Assembly: GCA_024405585.1 (NCBI GenBank)
Contig: JAKSOM010000012.1
Coordinates: forward strand, 1-13,761
Length of the DNA: 13,761 nt
Reading direction: 5' to 3'
Source of the DNA: Acidaminococcaceae bacterium
GTDB lineage: Bacteria; Bacillota; Negativicutes; Acidaminococcales; Acidaminococcaceae
The translations under genes and the position numbers were made by a program. The notes beneath the pieces are model-generated. The model had not been told where the DNA came from, ran no database searches, and saw only the letters and a program-made list of their open reading frames with translations. Positions 8,436 through 13,761 of this stretch are shown one piece after another. Each line of letters begins with the position of its first letter. The first letter of the stretch is position 1.

Positions 8436-9050
8436 TTATTGCTCTTCAGGAGATTCCTCAACCCTGTTTTTCTGCTTGGCGATTTCCCCAGCAATATTGC
8501 CCCTGGTCTCAGCAAAATTTGCTGCAGCACTCTCGATAAGCCCGCCCAATTTCTGGATCTCCCCGTTCAAACGCTTAAGTTCTCCGTCCAGATAACTCAA
8601 ACAGTTGTCCAAATATTCCAAGGTACTCGTCCTTGTCTGGACGCAGTAAGCATCCGCCTCGGCCTTCCTCTGCTTAGCGGTTTCGTCGGCACGCAAAGCC
8701 AGTTCCTTAGCGACTTCCTCAGCCCCCTTGACAATCTCATTGTCCGAAAGCATGTAATCCCGCTCCGCCTTGGCGCCATCCATAATCTTCTGTTCCTGCT
8801 CATGGGCCTCATCAATAATCGCCTGAGCATCAACCTTGGCCTTGTTCACCATGTTATCGGCATCCGCCAAAATCTTATTAGCCCGATCCACCTCCTCCGG
8901 AATTGCCAAACGTAACTGATCCAAAATACCAATCAGTTCATCCTCATCCAAAACAATCTTCTTGCTGCGGAAAAGGGCATGACTGCCATTATCCACCATA
9001 TCCACAATCTGTTGCAACAATGCCATAATTTCCGAAACCCTGTTGTTCAT
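8436..9050 (-). CDS. Coiled-coil protein of the kind annotated as ATPase or V-ATPase subunit H-like
   Basis: The 204-residue protein has no membrane helix or signal peptide. From about residue 30 to 195 it is rich in Ala, Glu, Lys, Asp and Gln in a heptad-like pattern (for example AKVDAQAIIDEAHEQEQKIM, and later LDGELKRLNGEIQKLGGLI), so it should form long coiled coils. The tail is charged. Database entries for similar proteins after coaD are often named ATPase or vacuolar H+-ATPase subunit H, but I see no Walker motif and no other V-ATPase genes nearby, so that name is probably a coiled-coil artefact. A DivIVA-like scaffold or a structural role is also possible. GGGAGG upstream supports the ATG at 9050, which overlaps the coaD stop as ATGA. 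It is the last gene before a strong terminator. The gene is real, and its function is unknown. Confidence 0.9.
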   Translation of the reverse strand: MNNRVSEIMALLQQIVDMVDNGSHALFRSKKIVLDEDELIGILDQLRLAIPEEVDRANKILADADNMVNKAKVDAQAIIDEAHEQEQKIMDGAKAERDYMLSDNEIVKGAEEVAKELALRADETAKQRKAEADAYCVQTRTSTLEYLDNCLSYLDGELKRLNGEIQKLGGLIESAAANFAETRGNIAGEIAKQKNRVEESPEEQ

Positions 9051-9538
9051 TTTTTCCCTCCCGCAAATTTTTTCTTAATTTTATCCGCCACACACCTGGG
9101 CACCATATCCTCCACCTTGCCACCGAAAACCGCCAGTTCCCTCACTCCGCTGCTGGAAACATAGCTAAACTCCGGTTTTGTCATGATGAATACGGTCTCC
9201 AAATTACTGTCAATGCTTTTCAACATCAATGCCCTTTGGAACTCATACTCGAAATCACTGAAGGCCCTGAGCCCCCGTACCACAAAATTGATTTTTTCCT
9301 TGGCGCAAAACTCGTTCAAAAGACCGTTACAACTGGTAACCCGCACATTCTCGATATGCCCAGTAGCCTTTTTGAGCATATCCACCCGCTCCCTCACACC
9401 AAACATACCCTCATGCTTATTAGGGTTGTAGAAAACGCAAACCACCAGCTCGTCAAACATCTTGCTGGCCCGTTCAAAAATATCCAAATGTCCGTTGGTC
9501 ACCGGGTCAAAGGACCCGCTGCAAACTGCCGTCCTCAT
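9047..9538 (-). CDS. coaD: Phosphopantetheine adenylyltransferase
   Basis: CoaD transfers AMP from ATP to 4'-phosphopantetheine, making dephospho-CoA, the penultimate step of coenzyme A synthesis. The 163-residue length is typical. The nucleotidyltransferase signature GSFDPVTNGH (8-17) contains the TxGH-type motif. VVRGLRAFSDFEYE forms the pantetheine and phosphate pocket, and the C-terminal YVSSSGVRELA corresponds to the family's ISSSxVRE. The gene lies 12 bp after rsmD, a very common pairing in Bacillota. The stretch before the ATG (TTAAAATAATTAAGTT) lacks any Shine-Dalgarno sequence, so translation may depend on ribosomes that have just finished rsmD. It overlaps the following coiled-coil gene by 4 bp (ATGA). 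Identity is secure. Confidence 0.98.
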   Translation of the reverse strand: MRTAVCSGSFDPVTNGHLDIFERASKMFDELVVCVFYNPNKHEGMFGVRERVDMLKKATGHIENVRVTSCNGLLNEFCAKEKINFVVRGLRAFSDFEYEFQRALMLKSIDSNLETVFIMTKPEFSYVSSSGVRELAVFGGKVEDMVPRCVADKIKKKFAGGKK

Positions 9539-9550
9539 AACTTAATTATT

Positions 9551-10105
9551 TTAACACAATTCCCTTATGAAATCAATAATTGTGGATCCGTATTTTTCTT
9601 CCCGCTCCACCACAAATTTATCCGACAATTCCGGCCCCTCCTCCTCCGCCGACCTTTCCGCCACAATCAATCCGCCGGGTTTCAAAACATCCGCTCCCCC
9701 CAGGGTCTTCAACATGGCGGAAACAAGTCCCTGCCCGTAAGGGGGATCCAAAAAAACAAAATCGAAACCTTCCCCCTGCCGGGCCAGACGGCCCACCACA
9801 GTTGCCGCATCCCCCTGCAAAATCCGGCAATCATCCTGGGCATGGCACTTTTCAATATTCCGCTGCACCAGCTTCAGAGACTCCCTGCTCTTATCAATAA
9901 AAACTACGCTGCCGGCGCCCCGGCTCCAACACTCCAAACCCAAATTCCCCGTACCGGCAAAAGCGTCCAACACCCTGGCCTCCGCAATCCTGGCCCCGAT
10001 AATACTAAAAACGCTCTCCTTCACCCGGTCCGCCGTGGGCCTCACATCATAATTCTTAGGTGTAAAAAGATTGGTACCCCTGGCCCTGCCCGTGATAATC
10101 CGCAT
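9551..10105 (-). CDS. rsmD: 16S rRNA (guanine-966-N2)-methyltransferase
   Basis: RsmD methylates G966 of 16S rRNA during assembly of the small subunit, using S-adenosylmethionine. The 184-residue protein opens with RIITGRARG and RPTADRVKESVFSII (22-36), both typical of the family. It has the SAM-binding loop DAFAGTGNLGLE (47-58) and the catalytic DPPY (120-123). The ATG at 10105 follows TGAGGA, and only three bases separate it from the stop codon of the radical SAM gene, so the two are surely cotranscribed. The coaD gene follows. In many Bacillota recG lies upstream of rsmD; here its place is taken by a radical SAM gene. Identity is secure by motif and context. Confidence 0.97.
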   Translation of the reverse strand: MRIITGRARGTNLFTPKNYDVRPTADRVKESVFSIIGARIAEARVLDAFAGTGNLGLECWSRGAGSVVFIDKSRESLKLVQRNIEKCHAQDDCRILQGDAATVVGRLARQGEGFDFVFLDPPYGQGLVSAMLKTLGGADVLKPGGLIVAERSAEEEGPELSDKFVVEREEKYGSTIIDFIRELC

Positions 10106-10108
10106 TCC

Positions 10109-10984
10109 TCACACCCCTGTCAAATCCCAAATGGGCACAAAATCCTTATCCGCAGAGGCCTCCTCCTGCACAAAACCGTCCTCAATGGCGCTCTCCATCA
10201 GATAAAGTTCCGCCACCTCATACTCATCCTCCGTGACCTTGCGGTTCAACTCCGGATACTCCGCTGCCCTGCCGCAGGGCACATACTGGTGCATCAAACT
10301 GAACATCACCTGGCCCGGCTTGAAATTTGAACCCACCCAATCGATAATCCTCTTGGTATCCTCCAAACGTCCGGGAAGCAGCAAATGGCGGATAATCACG
10401 CCCTTAGTCATCAGCCCCTCACCATCCAAGCGGTAATCCCCCACCTGATTGTACATCTCCCTGATGGCCCTGGTGACAATGCCGAAATAATCATAGGCAT
10501 TACTATACTTGATGGCCGCCATATCATCGCTATATTTCAAATCCGGCAAATAAATCTGCACCTTGCCCTTCAACTTTCTGAGGGTATCCGTGGTCTCAAA
10601 ACCGCTGGTGTTCCAAACCACCGGCACACTCAAGGGCTCTGCCAAACTCTCCAGAATCGCCTCCGTAAAATGGGTGGGAGTCACCAGATTGATGTTATGG
10701 GCCCCCTTAGCAATCAGCTCCCCATAAATCTCCCTAAGCCGTTCCACACTGATTTCCCTGCCGAAATTCCTGCTGCTGATATCATAATTCTGACAAAAAA
10801 CACAATGCAAATTACAGCCGCTGAAAAACACTGTACCACTGCCCCGGCTGCCGCTAATAACCGGCTCTTCCCACGTATGGAGATGGGCCCTGGCCACCAC
10901 CGGATTCCACCCCATACCGCAGGAACCGTATATGCCGTTCTTCCTATCCGCCCCACAACGGTGGGGACATACATAACATTCCAT
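10109..10984 (-). CDS. Radical SAM protein, PflA-like (COG1313 type), target unknown
   Basis: The 291-residue protein carries the radical SAM cluster motif CNLHCVFC (Cys57, Cys61, Cys64), which binds a 4Fe-4S cluster and SAM. Before it lies a second cysteine group near the N-terminus (Cys3, Cys6, Cys10, Cys22 in ECYVCPHRC and GSCGMG), as in the family often named putative pyruvate formate-lyase activating enzyme or PflX. No glycyl-radical enzyme gene is near, so an activase role is not supported and the substrate is unknown. I chose the ATG at 10984 because the first conserved cysteine follows at residue 3 and because a -10 box (10996-10991) lies over the codons of an alternative ATG at 11002. 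Neither start has a Shine-Dalgarno sequence. It heads a run with rsmD, coaD and a coiled-coil gene. The family call is strong, the start moderate, and the function open. Confidence 0.9.
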   Translation of the reverse strand: MECYVCPHRCGADRKNGIYGSCGMGWNPVVARAHLHTWEEPVISGSRGSGTVFFSGCNLHCVFCQNYDISSRNFGREISVERLREIYGELIAKGAHNINLVTPTHFTEAILESLAEPLSVPVVWNTSGFETTDTLRKLKGKVQIYLPDLKYSDDMAAIKYSNAYDYFGIVTRAIREMYNQVGDYRLDGEGLMTKGVIIRHLLLPGRLEDTKRIIDWVGSNFKPGQVMFSLMHQYVPCGRAAEYPELNRKVTEDEYEVAELYLMESAIEDGFVQEEASADKDFVPIWDLTGV

Positions 10985-10985
10985 A

Positions 10986-11014
10986 TTGGTATTATAACAC
11001 ATTTATGCTATAAT
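10986..11014 (+). promoter_or_regulatory. Promoter of the AICAR transformylase gene
   Basis: TTGGTA (10986-10991) and TATAAT (11009-11014) are 17 bases apart, and TG before the -10 (TGCTATAAT) makes an extended -10. Transcription should start near 11021, leaving a leader of about 16 bases that contains little more than AAGGAGG. No room remains for a riboswitch or attenuator. Its -35 shares a base with the -10 of the opposing promoter. Confidence 0.75.
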
Positions 11015-11020
11015 GTACAA
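10991..11020 (-). promoter_or_regulatory. Promoter of the radical SAM-rsmD-coaD run
   Basis: On the minus strand a consensus TATAAT (10996-10991) lies 18 bases from a weak -35 TTGTAC (11020-11015). The expected start of transcription, six to eight bases downstream, falls at about 10984, the A of the preferred ATG, so the mRNA would have almost no leader. The site interleaves with the plus-strand promoter of the neighbouring gene. The -10 is convincing and the -35 is weak. Confidence 0.6.
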
Positions 11021-11036
11021 AAACAAGGAGGTCAAA

Positions 11037-12209
11037 ATGAAAGAGTTATCCCTCAAATACGGTATGAACCCCAATATGAAAAAAGCCCGCATTTTTATGC
11101 AAAAGGGTGAACTGCCCATCGAAGTACTGAACGGTCGCCCCGGCTTCATCAATTTTCTGGATGCCTTCAATTCCTGGCAACTGGTCAAAGAACTGAAGGA
11201 AGCAACCGGTCTGCCCGCCGCCGCATCCTTCAAACATGTCAGCCCCGCCGGTGCGGCAGTGGCCGTACCCATGGACGAGGTGCTGAAAAAAATCTACTAC
11301 GTGGACGATCTGCAACTGAGCCCCCTGGCCACCGCCTATGCCCGTGCCAGAGGTGCGGACAGAATGTCCAGCTACGGTGACTTTGTAGCCCTCTCTGAAA
11401 TCTGTGACAAAGAAACCGCCACCATGCTGGCCAGGGAGGTTTCCGACGGCGTAATCGCCCCGGGTTACACGGATGAAGCCCTGGCAATCCTGAAAACCAA
11501 ACGTAAAGGCAGCTACAACGTAGTAAAAATTGACCCCGACTACGTGCCGGAACTGGTAGAACACAAGGACGTCTTTGGCATCACCTTTGAACAGGACCGG
11601 AACAACGCCAAAATTGAGGCCTCCCTCCTGGAAAACCGTCCCACCCAAAACAAAGACCTGCCGGAAGAGGCAATCCGTGATTTGCTCATCAGCCTGATTG
11701 TCCTGAAATACACCCAATCCAACTCAGTGTGCTATGTAAAAGGCGGCCAGGCCATCGGCATCGGTGCCGGGCAACAGAGCCGTGTCCACTGCACCCGGCT
11801 GGCCGGCAACAAGGCGGACAACTGGTGGCTCCGCCAAAACCCCAAAGTCCTGTCCCTGCCCTTCAAAGACAGCATCCGCCGTCCGGACAGAGACAACACC
11901 ATTGACGTTTATATCAGTGAGGACTGGGACGATGTGTTGAGGGAAGGCACCTGGCAACAATTCTTCACCCAAAAGCCTGAACCCCTCACCCTGGAAGAAA
12001 AGAAAGAGTGGCTGAAGCAATTGAAGGGCGTATCCCTGGGCAGCGATGCCTTCTTCCCCTTCGGCGACAACATCGAACGGGCCCACCGCAGTGGCGTGGA
12101 ATACATCGCCCAGGCGGGTGGCAGCATCCGTGACGACAATGTCATCGAAACCTGCGACAAATACAACATCGCCATGGCCATGACCGGCCTGCGGCTCTTC
12201 CACCACTAA
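11037..12209 (+). CDS. Stand-alone AICAR formyltransferase (PurH C-terminal domain type)
   Basis: The product should transfer a formyl group from 10-formyl-tetrahydrofolate to AICAR, giving FAICAR, the second-to-last step of purine synthesis. The 390-residue protein contains the catalytic Lys-His of the family in ASFKHVSPAGAA (Lys66, His67). Near the C-terminus it has GSDAFFPFGDNIERAHRSGV, AQAGGSIRDDNVI and MAMTGLRLFHH, all typical of AICAR transformylase. The N-terminal IMP cyclohydrolase domain of bifunctional PurH is missing, and the gene starts directly with LKYGMNPNM, equivalent to the KYGxNPxQ motif at the start of the transformylase part. FAICAR must therefore be cyclised by another protein. 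AAGGAGG six bases before the ATG at 11037 fixes the start and rules out a slightly longer reading. It is a single-gene unit with its own promoter and terminator. Function by homology is strong. Confidence 0.93.
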   Translation: MKELSLKYGMNPNMKKARIFMQKGELPIEVLNGRPGFINFLDAFNSWQLVKELKEATGLPAAASFKHVSPAGAAVAVPMDEVLKKIYYVDDLQLSPLATAYARARGADRMSSYGDFVALSEICDKETATMLAREVSDGVIAPGYTDEALAILKTKRKGSYNVVKIDPDYVPELVEHKDVFGITFEQDRNNAKIEASLLENRPTQNKDLPEEAIRDLLISLIVLKYTQSNSVCYVKGGQAIGIGAGQQSRVHCTRLAGNKADNWWLRQNPKVLSLPFKDSIRRPDRDNTIDVYISEDWDDVLREGTWQQFFTQKPEPLTLEEKKEWLKQLKGVSLGSDAFFPFGDNIERAHRSGVEYIAQAGGSIRDDNVIETCDKYNIAMAMTGLRLFHH

Positions 12210-12221
12210 ACAATCAAATCA

Positions 12222-12256
12222 AAAGCACCTGCTGAACTACTTGGCAGGTGCTTTCA
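12222..12256 (+). terminator. Terminator after the AICAR transformylase gene
   Basis: AAAGCACCTGC (12222-12232) and GCAGGTGCTTT (12244-12254) form a perfect 11-bp stem with an 11-base loop, starting 13 bases after the stop codon. The following tract, TTTCATTTCTC, is U-rich though interrupted. On the minus strand the stem is followed by TTTTGATTTGATT, so it may also stop transcripts coming from hypE. Confidence 0.85.
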
Positions 12257-12319
12257 TTTCTCTTCATCACACAAAAATTCTCTCAAAAAAAATGTTTGCA
12301 ATGTCAAAAAACGATTTTG

Positions 12320-12354
12320 CCGTTACGTAACATTTACCAAATGTTACGTAACGG
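12320..12354. repeat. Perfect 16-bp inverted repeat with palindromic arms
   Basis: CCGTTACGTAACATTT (12320-12335) and AAATGTTACGTAACGG (12339-12354) are exact reverse complements separated by ACC. Each arm contains the 10-bp palindrome GTTACGTAAC, so the element is also a pair of identical dyads whose centres are 21 bp apart. It lies 22 bases after the hypE stop. On the minus strand a T-run (TCGTTTTTTG) follows nine bases later, so it could act as a weak terminator for the hyp operon. Two dyads about two helical turns apart also fit a double operator. I see no other copy in the window. The rest of the gap (12257-12319 and 12355-12375) shows nothing recognisable. Confidence 0.9.
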
Positions 12355-12375
12355 AACTTTCCCATTTTCACGTAA

Positions 12376-13359
12376 TCAACAAATTCTGGGCAGGCCTTCG
12401 CCCTGCAAAGGTTGGATGCGGCGGCAGCCGCCCAATTCATTTTGCAGCCACACACCTTCACCCTGTTCCACCCGTCCCACCAGCACCGCATCATTGCCAT
12501 ATTTTTGCTCCCGAATAATTTTCAAGGCCCCTTCCGCCCGCTCAGCCGGCAAAACTATACAGAGTTTTCCTTCGTTCCCCATGGTCAAAGGGTCCAGCCC
12601 TAAAATTCCGCAGAGCCCCTGCACCGCCGGGTTTACAGGCAGCATCTCCTCCTGCAAGAGGATTTTCACTCCGCTGGCCTCCGCCAATTCGTTGGCCACC
12701 GTTGCCAATCCGCCCCGGGTAATATCCCTCATGGCATGAACAACAATTCCCCCTTCCAACAAAGCGCCAACAATTTTATTCAAAGGGGCACAATCGCTCC
12801 GGACCCTGCTTTCCATCCCCATGCGACTGGTAAGAACGGTGGCGTGATGGTCACCCAGGGTGCCGGTAACAATGATTCCGTCCCCGGCCTGCAAATTGTG
12901 GGCAGAAATTACAATCCCCTCCTGCCTTTCGCCAATGCCCGCAGTGTTGATATAGCAGCCGCCCCTGCCCTCAATGACCTTGGTATCCCCGGCCACAATC
13001 ACTACTCCCGCCTCTTTGGCGGTGGCCCCCATGGAGGCCACAATTTGTTCCAATGTTTCCATCTCCAGTCCGGTTTCCAGGATGAAAGAGGCGGTAAGAT
13101 AGAGTGGCTTCGCCCCCATCGCCGCCAAGTCGTTCACCGTGCCGCAGACCGCCAGCCGACCGATGTCACCACCGGGAAAAAACAGGGGTTCCACCACAAA
13201 ACTATCCGAGGTGAATACGGGATAACCCTGCATCTTGGGCAGTACCGCCCCATCTTCCATTTTGTTAAGCAGTTCATTGTTGAAATACTTGGCAAAGCAA
13301 CCCTGAATCAGCTTCCCCGTGGCCTGACCTCCAGCCCCATGCTTCAATTCAATTTTCAT
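12376..13359 (-). CDS. hypE: HypE, carbamoyl dehydratase of [NiFe] hydrogenase maturation
   Basis: HypE receives a carbamoyl group from HypF on its C-terminal cysteine and dehydrates it with ATP to a thiocyanate. It then passes the cyanide to the iron held by the HypC-HypD complex, building the Fe(CN)2CO group of [NiFe] hydrogenases. The 327-residue protein has the PurM/AIR-synthetase-like ATP-binding fold: HGAGGQATGKLI at the start, DSFVVEPLFFPGGDIGRLAV, NDLAAMGAKPLYL, VAGDTKVIEGRG and MRDITRGGLATVANELAE. It ends in PRIC, with the essential C-terminal cysteine as residue 327. GGAGGT upstream supports the ATG at 13359, which overlaps the end of hypD by 11 bp. As the apparent last gene of a hyp cluster it is followed by an inverted repeat. 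Identity is certain. Confidence 0.98.
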   Translation of the reverse strand: MKIELKHGAGGQATGKLIQGCFAKYFNNELLNKMEDGAVLPKMQGYPVFTSDSFVVEPLFFPGGDIGRLAVCGTVNDLAAMGAKPLYLTASFILETGLEMETLEQIVASMGATAKEAGVVIVAGDTKVIEGRGGCYINTAGIGERQEGIVISAHNLQAGDGIIVTGTLGDHHATVLTSRMGMESRVRSDCAPLNKIVGALLEGGIVVHAMRDITRGGLATVANELAEASGVKILLQEEMLPVNPAVQGLCGILGLDPLTMGNEGKLCIVLPAERAEGALKIIREQKYGNDAVLVGRVEQGEGVWLQNELGGCRRIQPLQGEGLPRIC

Positions 13360-13761
13360 GCTGACCTCCGTTCAAAAAACTGATGGCGCAACTGCCCTCT
13401 GCGGAAACCATACAGGCCCCCACCGGATGTTCCGGACGGCAAACCCTGCCGAAGCAAGGACAGTGCCAGGGATGCAATTCGCCCAAAAGCACCCGGTCGC
13501 AACAACAGCCCGGAGGCAAATTGTCTTCCTCCAAGCCCCAACTGCCGGCATCAAAACCGGCATACTCCGGACGCAAATAACGGCCAGAACTTTCTATTTT
13601 GCCAAACCCCCGCCATACCGCATCACCGGTGACGAAAACCCCATCCGCCAACTGCTGGGCCAGGGGATTGCCCTCTTCCCGCACCACTTCCCTATATTCA
13701 TTCCAAAAGCCCTCCCGGTTTTGGGCCGCCGCCCAAACCAGGCGGCCCACCCCGCAGAGCA
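13349..13761 (-). CDS. hypD: HypD, C-terminal part, cut by the window edge
   Basis: HypD is the iron-sulfur scaffold that, with HypC, holds the iron atom while cyanide and CO ligands are attached. About 136 C-terminal residues are visible, and the reading frame stays open to the right edge, so the rest lies outside. The visible part contains EEGNPLAQQLADGVF, AVWRGFGKIESSG and the fDA region (YAGFDAGSW). Next come the cysteine-rich segment with GCCCDRVLLGE, HCPCFGRVC and PEHPVGACMVSAEGSCA, as in HypD proteins. Its last codons overlap the hypE start by 11 bp, which indicates translational coupling and implies that a larger hyp cluster continues to the right. A start codon seen near 13750 is internal. 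Identity is strong despite truncation. Confidence 0.96.
   Translation of the reverse strand, partial: LCGVGRLVWAAAQNREGFWNEYREVVREEGNPLAQQLADGVFVTGDAVWRGFGKIESSGRYLRPEYAGFDAGSWGLEEDNLPPGCCCDRVLLGELHPWHCPCFGRVCRPEHPVGACMVSAEGSCAISFLNGGQHEN

Noticed and set aside
11021..11036. A purine or folate riboswitch in front of the AICAR transformylase gene.
   Set aside because: The leader is only about 16 bases long, far too short for any known riboswitch.
12222..12354. The two hairpins between the converging genes as a CRISPR or integron attachment site.
   Set aside because: They are two unrelated inverted repeats. There are no regularly spaced direct repeats and no integrase nearby.

Overview
The window looks like chromosomal core DNA from a Bacillota (Firmicutes) bacterium of roughly balanced base composition. 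The gene set fits best with Negativicutes, possibly near Acidaminococcaceae: csaB beside a DUF5693 membrane protein, ftsEX in the same run, a stand-alone AICAR transformylase, and hyp genes. The class is an inference from gene content and remembered gene neighbourhoods, and the family-level guess is weak. There is no rRNA, tRNA, CRISPR array, phage gene or insertion sequence that I can see. Almost every base is coding and most genes touch or overlap.

Reading leftward on the minus strand from about 8.35 kb, a strong promoter starts a tightly packed run: secA, prfB (RF2, with the classical programmed +1 frameshift), a DUF5693 membrane protein, csaB, ftsE, ftsX, and the first codons of a secreted or membrane protein at the left edge. 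Neighbours overlap by 1-23 bp until ftsX. The set joins protein export, translation termination, decoration of a cell-wall polymer and control of division-site wall hydrolysis. A translationally coupled operon for envelope growth is a reasonable inference.

A second minus-strand run, from about 11.0 kb to 8.44 kb, holds a radical SAM protein of the PflA-like COG1313 type, rsmD, coaD and a coiled-coil protein. It ends at a near-perfect intrinsic terminator. Its promoter overlaps the promoter of the only plus-strand gene, a 390-residue AICAR formyltransferase without the IMP cyclohydrolase domain. The radical SAM gene may be read from a leaderless transcript.

At the right edge, hypD (C-terminal part only) and hypE (complete, with the C-terminal PRIC) run toward the AICAR transformylase gene. 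They imply that the organism matures an [NiFe] hydrogenase. The gap between the convergent genes holds a terminator hairpin and a perfect 16-bp inverted repeat, each arm of which contains the palindrome GTTACGTAAC.

I found no clear new multi-gene system. The points most worth a second look are the overlapping divergent promoters with a probable leaderless gene, the double-palindrome element beside hypE, the DUF5693-csaB pair, and the split AICAR transformylase.
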